A stretch of DNA of 34,862 nucleotides from Cyclobacteriaceae bacterium (lineage in GTDB: Bacteria; Bacteroidota; Bacteroidia; Cytophagales; Cyclobacteriaceae), in the NCBI GenBank assembly GCA_021604845.1, contig BQJT01000018.1, positions 1-34,862 on the forward strand. Direction: 5' to 3'. A program made the position numbers and the translations under genes. The notes under the pieces were generated by a model. The model did no database searches. It was given only the letters and a program-made list of their open reading frames with translations, and had not been told where the DNA came from. Below, piece after piece: positions 24,353 to 32,926 of this stretch (the first letter of the stretch is position 1; every line of letters starts with the position of its first letter).

Positions 24353-27300
24353 GTGTTAAAATCTCAGTCTACAAAAAGGGCTATTGTTTTGCTGGTAGTT
24401 TGCCTGCTGATAACGTCGTGTTCGGTAGATATCCCGTCACCGGTGTCCAAGGCTTATGAAGAACTGCCTGAGCGGGTAGACTTTAACTTTGACGTAAGGC
24501 CAATTTTGTCTGATCGTTGTTTCTCCTGTCATGGACCAGATGAGGAGGCCAGGAAGGCGGAACTTCGGCTGGACTTGCCGGAAGGTGCTGAAAAAGTTAT
24601 TAAGGCCGGTAATTTGACCCGCAGTAGTTTTGTTCATCGGATTCTCTCTGATGATCCCGAAGAAATGATGCCCCCACCTGAATCGAATTTAGCGCTGACT
24701 GATAAGGAACGGGCTATTTTGATTAAATGGGTAAAGCAAGGTGCTACTTGGAAGAATCACTGGGCCTTTGTGGCTCCCGAGGCGGTAGACCCGCCGGATT
24801 TAGTGAATCCTCAATGGACGGTGCACAATGAAATTGACCGGTTTATTTTTAAGCGGCTGGAATCCGAAGGGTTGGCGCCGAGTCCTGAAGCAGATAAGGA
24901 GCGGCTGTTGCGCAGGGTTACCCTGGATTTAACCGGGCTCCCACCTACACTCGACGAGATCGATGCGTTTTTAGCCGACCAACAGGTAAATGCTTATGAA
25001 AAAGTGGTAGACCGGCTGCTTCAGTCAAGCGCATGTGCCGAAAGACTTACCATGGATTGGCTTGACGTTTCGCGGTATGCCGATTCGCATGGAATGCACG
25101 CGGACGGATGGCGTGAAATGTGGCCCTGGCGTGATTGGGTAATCAGCGCTTTTGAAGAGAATATGCCTTATGATCAGTTTGTCACCTGGCAGTTAGCTGG
25201 AGATCTTCTTCCAGATGCCAGTAAGGATCAAATACTTGCAACCGCATTTAACAGGAACCACCCGATGACTGCTGAGGGTGGGATTATTGATGAGGAGTTC
25301 CGGTTAAATTACGTGTTTGATCGTACAGAAACTGCCGGAACGGCTTTTTTGGGATTAACCATGAATTGTGCCCGCTGCCACGATCATAAGTTTGATCCTA
25401 TAAAGCAGAAAGATTATTACCAGCTTACCGGCTTCTTTAACAATATTAAGGAATTGGGAATGACCGGAGATGACGGCAATTTCGGTCCTATGCTATCCCT
25501 TATGGATGGGGAGACCGAGGACATTCTCGCCAGCCTTGAAGAACGTATTGCCGAAACCAATCAACAGATAGAAGCTGTAACTGACGAACTGCAGACTAAA
25601 TCTCCGGAATCCGTAACAGAAAGATGGTCACATCTTAATTCCAGAGTGGGATACTTTCCGCTGGAAACCATCCGTGACCGGCGCCAGACGGACTTAGAGG
25701 AACCTCAAAAACAGGAAACACCGGTAAAAGGAAAGATACTGGATGACAACAAATATTGCTATTCTCCTGGTACCCCCCAACTGGTTGAGGGCAAGGTAGG
25801 GAAAGGATTAAAATTCAGCGGGGAGTACGATGAGTTATACATTACCAATTTTCCAAATCTGGAATGGACAGAAGCATTTTCCGGTGGCATGTGGATGAAT
25901 ACCACTAAGAAGGTAAAGGATAAAACCCAGACTTTGATGGGTACCTCTGGACAAAAGAATAATTTCTGGCGTGGCTGGGATATTTATTTGGACCAATCCA
26001 ACCGGCTTAACTTCAGGTTTATCCACTCTTTGCCCCACAATTACATTCATATCGTCTCACAGGATTCTCTCAATACCGACCAGTGGTACCATGTTTTTTT
26101 TACTTATGATGGTTCCGGTAATGCTGCCGGCGCCAGGCTGTATATAAACGGAATTCCCATAACCAATAATGTGCGGTTTGACCGATTATATAAGTCAGCC
26201 AAAACGGTTGATTATGGATCTGATAAACCGAACGAGCGGGCCATACGGGTTGCCAAGAGTTACCGGGCTTTCACCGGGGAAGACGGTGTTTTTAAGGGAG
26301 TTATCGATGAGATCGATCTCTATAATACGGATTTAACTCCGTTAGAAGTAGCTAAGCTCTTTCAGGTTCGTTCCGGAGATGAAATCAAGCAGGCGAATTG
26401 GGCTGCATTGAACAGGAACCACTGGGTGTATCGTCAGCCGGCAATGAAGGCATTGCGCGAACAATTAAAAGAATTGCGAAATAGCTGGCTGGAGAACATC
26501 AACCCGGTGGTGGAGGTTATGGTTATGGAGGAATTGTCCAAGCCAAGAAGCACTTACGCCTACAGGAGAGGTATTTACAGCAACCCGATGTATCAGGTGG
26601 ATCCGGGGACCCCTGAAATTCTGGGAAAATTTCCGGATGAATTTCCCAGGAACCGCCTGGGTCTGGCACAATGGCTGTTTAGCCAGAAAAACCCACTAAC
26701 TGCCAGGGTAACAGTAAATAGGTATTGGCAGTTACTTTTTGGCAACGGACTGGTTAAAACTCCTCAGGATTTTGGAGTACAGGGGGCCTTGCCTTCCCAT
26801 CCTGAACTATTGGATTGGTTGGCTGTGCATCTGCGAAATAATCAATGGGATATCAAAGGCTTGCTGAAAGTCATGGTAATGTCACATACTTACCGGCAAT
26901 CCAGCAGCGTATCGCCCCAACAATTGGAGCGCGATCCTGATAATGTTCTATTAGCAAGGGGAGCCAGCTATCGGCTATCAGCCGAAATGATCAGGGATAA
27001 TGCCTTGGCATCCAGTGGTTTATTGGTTCATCAGTTAGGAGGGATGAGCGTGCGTCCTTATCAGCCTGAAGGGCTTTGGATTGATAAGGGTAATTTTTCA
27101 CAAAAGCTGCTTCGCTACAAAGTTACTCCCGGAGACAGCCTTTATCGAAGAAGTATGTATACCTTCATTAAAAGAACCTCGCCCCATCCTGCTATGATCG
27201 CATTTGATGCGCCTAACAGGGATGTTTGCACGGTTCAGCGGGAACGGACCAATACGCCGTTACAGGCGCTGGTGTTGATGAATGATCCGCAATTTGTAGA

Positions 27301-27601
27301 GTGTTCCAGAGTACTAGCTGAACGGATCCAGTTGGAGTTCGAAGATTCATTAGAGAATCAGATCGTACAGGCTTTCAGACTGGTGACAGGAAGAAAACCG
27401 GAATCAGAAGAAGTTGACATCTTTGAGGATCTGTATCATGGGCAACTTAAGAAGTTCCAGCAGCACCCGAATTTTGCCGACAGTTTATTGGCGGTTGGAC
27501 AATATCCTAATAACCCAACCTTGAGCAAGACCCGGACCGCAGCGCTGACAGTAGTTGCCAGTACCATGATCAATCACGATGAGGCCTATATGAAGAGATA
27601 G
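24353..27601 (+). CDS. PSCyt1-DUF1549-LamG-DUF1553 lipoprotein with CxxCH motifs
   Basis: A 1082-residue exported lipoprotein (lipobox I-T-S-C23), with a GTG start at 24353. Domains in order: planctomycete-type cytochrome C (PSCyt1, about 44-130) with C56-F-S-C59-H and M105-M-P-P-P, which could supply an axial Met; DUF1549/PSCyt2 (about 160-370), with a second C339-A-R-C342-H in the context D-H-K-F-D-P; a LamG/concanavalin-like insertion (about 430-665); and DUF1553/PSD1 (about 740-1075), ending with the conserved T-N-T-P-L-Q-A-L-V-L-M-N-D-P segment. It is paired with DUF1501, as is usual in Planctomycetes and Verrucomicrobia. It probably acts outside the cytoplasm in an oxidation or glycan-related step, but the family's activity is not established. 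Confidence 0.92.
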   Translation: MLKSQSTKRAIVLLVVCLLITSCSVDIPSPVSKAYEELPERVDFNFDVRPILSDRCFSCHGPDEEARKAELRLDLPEGAEKVIKAGNLTRSSFVHRILSDDPEEMMPPPESNLALTDKERAILIKWVKQGATWKNHWAFVAPEAVDPPDLVNPQWTVHNEIDRFIFKRLESEGLAPSPEADKERLLRRVTLDLTGLPPTLDEIDAFLADQQVNAYEKVVDRLLQSSACAERLTMDWLDVSRYADSHGMHADGWREMWPWRDWVISAFEENMPYDQFVTWQLAGDLLPDASKDQILATAFNRNHPMTAEGGIIDEEFRLNYVFDRTETAGTAFLGLTMNCARCHDHKFDPIKQKDYYQLTGFFNNIKELGMTGDDGNFGPMLSLMDGETEDILASLEERIAETNQQIEAVTDELQTKSPESVTERWSHLNSRVGYFPLETIRDRRQTDLEEPQKQETPVKGKILDDNKYCYSPGTPQLVEGKVGKGLKFSGEYDELYITNFPNLEWTEAFSGGMWMNTTKKVKDKTQTLMGTSGQKNNFWRGWDIYLDQSNRLNFRFIHSLPHNYIHIVSQDSLNTDQWYHVFFTYDGSGNAAGARLYINGIPITNNVRFDRLYKSAKTVDYGSDKPNERAIRVAKSYRAFTGEDGVFKGVIDEIDLYNTDLTPLEVAKLFQVRSGDEIKQANWAALNRNHWVYRQPAMKALREQLKELRNSWLENINPVVEVMVMEELSKPRSTYAYRRGIYSNPMYQVDPGTPEILGKFPDEFPRNRLGLAQWLFSQKNPLTARVTVNRYWQLLFGNGLVKTPQDFGVQGALPSHPELLDWLAVHLRNNQWDIKGLLKVMVMSHTYRQSSSVSPQQLERDPDNVLLARGASYRLSAEMIRDNALASSGLLVHQLGGMSVRPYQPEGLWIDKGNFSQKLLRYKVTPGDSLYRRSMYTFIKRTSPHPAMIAFDAPNRDVCTVQRERTNTPLQALVLMNDPQFVECSRVLAERIQLEFEDSLENQIVQAFRLVTGRKPESEEVDIFEDLYHGQLKKFQQHPNFADSLLAVGQYPNNPTLSKTRTAALTVVASTMINHDEAYMKR

Positions 27602-27617
27602 TTATAAGTTTTGAATT

Positions 27618-29066
27618 ATGCACTGCGATCACCAGGATAAAAACTATACCCGCCGGGATTTTCTCACCAGAACCAGCTTAGGACTGGGAGCTGTAGCCAT
27701 GGGTTCCTTTCTAGACCCGATGGGACTGTTTGGGAAATCCACTGACCCCGGAAACAAAGGTATATTAGGCGGCCCGCATTTTTCTCCAAAAGCAAAAAGG
27801 GTAATCTACCTATTCCAAAGCGGGGGGCCATCCCATCTTGACTTGTTTGATTACAAACCGTTGCTTAATAAGATGAATGGGGAGGATCTGCCTGAGAGTG
27901 TAAGGCAAGGGCAGCGGCTGACCGGTATGACTTCCGGTCAGGCTTCATTTCCATTGGCTGGTTCTCAATTTGGGTTTAAGCAGTACGGGGAATCAGGCGC
28001 CTGGGTAAGTGAATTGATGCCACATACGGCCAGGATTGTTGACGAGCTATGTTTTATCAAATCCATGTATACCGAGGCTATCAATCACGATCCTGCGGTT
28101 ACCTTTATTCAAACCGGTTCCGAGCTGCCAGGCAGACCCTCCATTGGATCCTGGTTTAGCTATGGTTTGGGGTCGGATAATGAAAACCTGCCGGCATTTG
28201 TGGTACTGGTAACCAAAAATAAATTCGGGCAGCCGCTTTATGCACGGCTGTGGGGAAACGGATTTTTGCCTTCTCAGCATCAGGGGGTACAATTTAGGGC
28301 AGGTAAAAACCCCGTTCTCTACCTGAACAACCCTCCCGGTGTAACTGAATCGGTTAGAAGAGACCAATTGGACCATTTACAGCAGCTAGAGCAGTTAAAT
28401 TTCAAGGATGTGGGTGATCCTGAAATTATGGCTCGTATGTCCCAATATGAAATGGCCTACCGCATGCAGACTTCGGTTCCTGAAATTATGGATACCAGTT
28501 CCGAACCGGACCGCATATATGATATGTATGGGCCGGACAGTAGAAACCCCGGAACCTATGCCGCTAATTGTTTGCTGGCCAGAAGGCTGGCTGAGCGGGA
28601 TGTTAAGTTTATCCAGTTATATCATCAAGGCTGGGACCAGCATGGAAACCTGCCTAAGGCTATAGGAACCCAATGCCTTGAAACCGATCAGGCTACTGCA
28701 GCGTTAATCACGGACCTGAAGCAAAGGGGATTGCTGGAAGATACACTGGTTATTTGGGGTGGGGAGTTCGGGCGGACCAGCTATTCTCAAGGTCAGTTAA
28801 CCAGCACCAATTATGGCCGGGATCATCACCCTAGGTGTTTTACGGTTTTTATGGCCGGGGCTGGTGTTAAAAAAGGCTATATACTGGGGGAAACTGATGA
28901 CTTCGGTTACAGTATTATTAAGGACCCCGTACACGTTCACGATTTTCAGGCCACCCTGATGCATCTGCTGGGGATTGATCATGAAAGATTAACTTTTAAA
29001 TTTCAGGGCAGGCGATACAGGCTGACAGATGTACATGGAGAACTGGTGAAGCAAATTCTCGCATAG
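27618..29066 (+). CDS. DUF1501 protein with Tat signal
   Basis: A 482-residue protein with a twin-arginine signal (T-R12-R13-D-F-L, then a hydrophobic stretch), so it is exported folded. The DUF1501 family lies in the alkaline phosphatase/sulfatase-like superfamily. Metal-site-like segments are visible: Q-S-G-G-P-S-H-L-D-L-F-D near the N-terminus, H-Q-G-W-D-Q-H-G-N near 337-345, and W-G-G-E-F-G-R-T followed by N-Y-G-R-D-H-H-P-R. It starts 16 bp after the DUF1553 lipoprotein and ends 16 bp from the convergent glpD gene. The pair probably works as a unit in the periplasm; the reaction is unknown. No clear terminator hairpin was seen in the short gap. Confidence 0.92.
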   Translation: MHCDHQDKNYTRRDFLTRTSLGLGAVAMGSFLDPMGLFGKSTDPGNKGILGGPHFSPKAKRVIYLFQSGGPSHLDLFDYKPLLNKMNGEDLPESVRQGQRLTGMTSGQASFPLAGSQFGFKQYGESGAWVSELMPHTARIVDELCFIKSMYTEAINHDPAVTFIQTGSELPGRPSIGSWFSYGLGSDNENLPAFVVLVTKNKFGQPLYARLWGNGFLPSQHQGVQFRAGKNPVLYLNNPPGVTESVRRDQLDHLQQLEQLNFKDVGDPEIMARMSQYEMAYRMQTSVPEIMDTSSEPDRIYDMYGPDSRNPGTYAANCLLARRLAERDVKFIQLYHQGWDQHGNLPKAIGTQCLETDQATAALITDLKQRGLLEDTLVIWGGEFGRTSYSQGQLTSTNYGRDHHPRCFTVFMAGAGVKKGYILGETDDFGYSIIKDPVHVHDFQATLMHLLGIDHERLTFKFQGRRYRLTDVHGELVKQILA

Positions 29067-29082
29067 AATACACTGTCATTTA

Positions 29083-30648
29083 CTATTCCAAAACATAGTT
29101 TTCAGCCACTGCTTTATATTGTTCAAGTTGGTCTTTAATCCATTCCTCACTTTTATCTAATTCACCAGCCATGATTTTTGCAACATCGGGTGCCATCTCC
29201 AGGCTGGCCCTTGCATCCAGAAATAGCGCCCTGGTACGCCTGGCCAAAACATCTTCTACAGTTCTGGCCATTTCTTCTTTCACTGCCCAAACCACTTCGG
29301 CTGTGGTGTACTCTAAATTTGGGTGAAGTGTTTTGTTTAGTATTGAATTTTCTTCAATCAACTGCAGAATGGCCACCCGGTCTGATCCGTAAATTTGCAA
29401 ATGGTCGTCGGAGCGCATATTATGGGCATATCCATGGATGGGCATATTCTTGGTAATACAAGGTCGCTCGTCAAATCCTCCCACTAAAATTGCTTTATCA
29501 ACCGTATCCTCTCCCATTTTTCGGTAGGTAGTCCATTTACCTCCGCTAACGGTGATTAATCCTGATAATGAAACGGTTATTTGATGATTACGGGAAACTT
29601 CTTTGGTTGACTCCTGATCATTTCCATCATAAGCCAACGGACGTAATCCAGCAAACACACTTAATACATCAGAACGCTTCGGTGCGCGGGTTAGATACCG
29701 TCCTGCAGTGTTGAGAATGAACTCAATTTCCGAATCAAGTGCCCTGGGTTCAAGTTCCGGTTTGTCCTTGGGTGTATCCGTAGTACCGACAATTACCCTT
29801 TGATGCCATGGAACCGCAAACAACACTCTGTCATCGTCGGTTTTGGGTATCATAATTGCTGAATCTCCTTTCAGGAACTCAGCCGGTAGTACCAGGTGAA
29901 CACCTTGACTAGGTCTGATGGTTCGGGCATGCTCGGGATCGTCCATTCCCCTTATTTTATCCGCGAACACCCCGGTTGCATTTACCACAGCTCTGGCTTT
30001 GATTGAGTATGCTACCCCGGATTCCAGGTCAACCGCCTCAACTCCGTGAATTAAAGAATCCTTCTTTATTAATCCGGTCACCTTGAAATAGTTAGACAAG
30101 ATTCCGTTATTCTTGCTGAAGGTCTGAGCAAGGTTGATCGCCAATCTTGAATCGTCAAACTGACCGTCGTAATAAATTACGCCTCCTCGTAATCCCTCGG
30201 TTTTAATATTAGGTATGGCTTCAACGGTTTCTTCTTTGGAAATCATTTCCGACGGTCCCAGACCAAGTTTCCCTGCCATCATATCATACACCTTCATACC
30301 AACCGCATAGAACGGCCCCCGCCACCACTCGTAATTAGGGATCACGAATGCCAGATTTTTTACTAAATGAGGGGCATTTTGCCTTAACAACCCACGTTCA
30401 TGAAGCGCTTCAAGCACTAACGACACATCACCCTGGGCAAGATACCGGACCCCACCGTGCACTAATTTGGTACTTCTGCTGGATGTACCTTTGGCAAAGT
30501 CCGCCTGCTCTAACAGCAGGGTACTATACCCTCTGGTGGTGGCATCGACAGCAGCACCTAAGCCGGTAGCGCCGCCACCAATTATGACCAGGTCCCATAT
30601 TTTATCGGGGTCTTCATTGATCGCCCTGATCATATATTCTCTTTTCAT
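29083..30648 (-). CDS. glpD: FAD-dependent glycerol-3-phosphate dehydrogenase
   Basis: A 521-residue enzyme that oxidises glycerol-3-phosphate to dihydroxyacetone phosphate at the inner membrane and passes electrons to quinone. Evidence: the FAD-binding G24-G-G-A-T-G29, then the GlpD signature S-S-R-S-T-K-L-V-H-G-G-V-R-Y-L near 56-70, F-D-D-S-R-L-A, F-A-V-P-W, G-T-T-D-T-P, A-G-L-R-P-L and G-G-K-W-T-T-Y-R. The C-terminal helical domain is present. The frame extends to TTG 30654, but the ATG at 30648 gives M-K-R-E-Y. The gene follows the hydrolase gene on the same strand by 47 bp and may share its transcript. It is a central-metabolism gene and not obviously part of the catabolic cluster. Confidence 0.95.
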   Translation of the reverse strand: MKREYMIRAINEDPDKIWDLVIIGGGATGLGAAVDATTRGYSTLLLEQADFAKGTSSRSTKLVHGGVRYLAQGDVSLVLEALHERGLLRQNAPHLVKNLAFVIPNYEWWRGPFYAVGMKVYDMMAGKLGLGPSEMISKEETVEAIPNIKTEGLRGGVIYYDGQFDDSRLAINLAQTFSKNNGILSNYFKVTGLIKKDSLIHGVEAVDLESGVAYSIKARAVVNATGVFADKIRGMDDPEHARTIRPSQGVHLVLPAEFLKGDSAIMIPKTDDDRVLFAVPWHQRVIVGTTDTPKDKPELEPRALDSEIEFILNTAGRYLTRAPKRSDVLSVFAGLRPLAYDGNDQESTKEVSRNHQITVSLSGLITVSGGKWTTYRKMGEDTVDKAILVGGFDERPCITKNMPIHGYAHNMRSDDHLQIYGSDRVAILQLIEENSILNKTLHPNLEYTTAEVVWAVKEEMARTVEDVLARRTRALFLDARASLEMAPDVAKIMAGELDKSEEWIKDQLEQYKAVAENYVLE

Positions 30649-30695
30649 AGGCAAGTTATTGTGGGTTCAATTTTAAAACCTGAGTTACGCATGAA

Positions 30696-32735
30696 CTATT
30701 CAAGTTTAATCTCTCTGATCATCTCTTTATGACCGATGGATTCAGCAACATCTAATGACCACTGATAGCTATTTGGAATTTCACCTGATACTAAAGTTTC
30801 GGTAGGATAAATTAACCCCGGCAGCTGGTTTACATCGGTAATTCTCAAGCAATTAAGCATCTCAATGGCGTCACCTCTTCCATCGCTGTTGCTGGCTGCA
30901 TTCTGCGTTTCGGGTGGTTCCTGGATGATCACGGTCTTGCAGTTTCCGTCAAGCAGTGCGCCATACATTGCTACCACACTCATTTCACCCCGGCCTGCAA
31001 CTCCAATCCTTGCGGAATCAACACCGGGTAAGGTCCTGATAAAATCCATGAAACGCAACAAGTCATAAACCCTCATAGATGCGATGGTCCTGCCGGTCCA
31101 GGCTGATGCACGACGTATGTGCCATTGCAAATCAGCAGACCAACCTGATTCACCAACACCACGTACATCCACAATGGCAATGTTCCAAAGGTCGCTTAAT
31201 CCGTTTGAAAACCGTTCTGATTCATTTTTAGCCTCATTCGGATTTCTTAGGATTATCATCATTGGTTTTTTCTGATCCTTAGGCTGTCTCCAGTATATGT
31301 TTGCTTTAAGCCGCCAGCCTTTTTCGGTATTTATATAATACTTTTCCCCACCGAATTCTGCAGAATCATCGGTTCTGAAAATTTGTTCAGGATTCAAAGC
31401 ACAGTCGCTATCAGGAAAATGATTAAAGGTTCGTTTCATTAGGGATTCCCTAACCTGGTCTCTGAATTTAATCAGTTGATCTACATTACTTATCCTGGGT
31501 GGCGATGCCAGGTCAACGAAGGAGTCCTGAATGGTGGTGGTTATATCATCTGGCGGTGGACCATCCTCATATGCCGCTAAATCGTCCACCGAAAGTAGAG
31601 CAGCCTCATCGATATCTCCGGCCTTTTCAGGGCTGACTTCAACTTCTTTCAGGTGTTTCAAAAAGAAAGAAAAAATACCTTCCCGGCTGTTCTTATGGTA
31701 GGAGTGCCCCCCCGGGGTTTCGATAAAGCTGATATTTTCGGGGTGTCCCAACATTTGGTAAAATGACTTTAAGTCGTGATAAATTTCCTGCGCCGATTCA
31801 ATTTGATTTAATCCGTCGCGGTCGGATTGAGCTATCAGCAATGGGCGTGGGGCAATTAAAGCGCCAATATCCTTGGTATCCCAGCCATAGGTATTGATAC
31901 ACATCATACAATCACAATGACCGTCGATAGTACGGGTAGTAACATGGCCATCTATGGTGCTAATTCCGCAAACAGGTGCGACTGCCTTGATCCTTGAGTC
32001 CACAGCACCCAGGAACCAACTGATGGCTCCGCCACCTGAAATGCCGGTGGTACCCATGCGGGCAGTATCAACTTCTGGCATGGCGCTTAGCAAATCAAGC
32101 CCGCGAACGGCATTCCATACCTCAACTCCGGCCGGTGTATATCCTCTGCTATACCAGTTAAACCATCCGTTTGCATAGCATCCCCAGTGCTCTCCTTTTA
32201 CCTCCCCATATTGTATGGTTTCCGGGATCAGGCAAACGAAACCCAATTGAGCAAATTTTCGGGGGTGTGCCTGGTAACTGACTTTCTGAGTTTGGGTATG
32301 CCCGCAAACATAGACAATTGCGGCAGTAGGTGATTCAATATTATCAGGTACATACAAATTCGCCGCAACATACAGACCCGGTAAAGATTCGTAATAAAGT
32401 TTGTCAATCCTGTATCCATCTTGCTGAATACTTCCGGTAACAGTTACTTTAGGAGCCGCTCGTTCCATATTCATCGGCAGGTCGGCCAAACTGACCATTT
32501 CAATAAACTGCTGGTATTTCAGTGGCTTATTTTTTTCCCAAACATCAGCACTTGTATATTCCTCAAGACTGCCTTTGGTAATATCCCCGGCGGTGGTAGT
32601 AAGATAATGACGGATGTTATTGCTTGGAATGTCTACTGCTTCAGGGATGACTCCCACAGAGGGTGAATCACTGCAATTACAAAGTATAAAGATAGCTGCA
32701 GCTAGACAGGCAGGCAGGCGTAAGTTATAGCCCAT
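30696..32735 (-). CDS. Lipoprotein with two alpha/beta-hydrolase modules, second one apparently inactive
   Basis: A 679-residue predicted lipoprotein (leader ending in L-C-N-C21). Module 1 (about 95-365) resembles acetylxylan esterase/dienelactone-type hydrolases: nucleophile elbow G231-I-S233-G-G-G, Asp305 in Q-S-D-R-D, and His344 in P-G-G-H-S-Y-H give a full triad. Module 2 (about 415-679) repeats the architecture. The two elbows align well: module 1 has D-T-A-R-M-G-T-T-G-I-S-G, module 2 has D-S-A-R-I-G-V-A-G-R-G-E. This puts Gly583 where the serine should be, so module 2 probably has a structural or binding role. The likely activity is a carbohydrate esterase removing acetyl or similar groups outside the cytoplasm. 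It is divergent from galK, and glpD follows on the same strand. Confidence 0.87.
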   Translation of the reverse strand: MGYNLRLPACLAAAIFILCNCSDSPSVGVIPEAVDIPSNNIRHYLTTTAGDITKGSLEEYTSADVWEKNKPLKYQQFIEMVSLADLPMNMERAAPKVTVTGSIQQDGYRIDKLYYESLPGLYVAANLYVPDNIESPTAAIVYVCGHTQTQKVSYQAHPRKFAQLGFVCLIPETIQYGEVKGEHWGCYANGWFNWYSRGYTPAGVEVWNAVRGLDLLSAMPEVDTARMGTTGISGGGAISWFLGAVDSRIKAVAPVCGISTIDGHVTTRTIDGHCDCMMCINTYGWDTKDIGALIAPRPLLIAQSDRDGLNQIESAQEIYHDLKSFYQMLGHPENISFIETPGGHSYHKNSREGIFSFFLKHLKEVEVSPEKAGDIDEAALLSVDDLAAYEDGPPPDDITTTIQDSFVDLASPPRISNVDQLIKFRDQVRESLMKRTFNHFPDSDCALNPEQIFRTDDSAEFGGEKYYINTEKGWRLKANIYWRQPKDQKKPMMIILRNPNEAKNESERFSNGLSDLWNIAIVDVRGVGESGWSADLQWHIRRASAWTGRTIASMRVYDLLRFMDFIRTLPGVDSARIGVAGRGEMSVVAMYGALLDGNCKTVIIQEPPETQNAASNSDGRGDAIEMLNCLRITDVNQLPGLIYPTETLVSGEIPNSYQWSLDVAESIGHKEMIREIKLE

Positions 32736-32926
32736 AGTTTCGGATGCGGGTTCCGAACAAGTTAATGAGTTCGTCTAACAAATACCAGTTTAACAACAGG
32801 CATACTATAATCAAGGTTGTTTACCGGTATTAAAATCGAATGAATTTGCTTTGCACATGCCAAATAATCCCTATATTTCAATACTTTACATTTTAATTCC
32901 TGCCCAACAGAACGCTGGTAAAGTAT

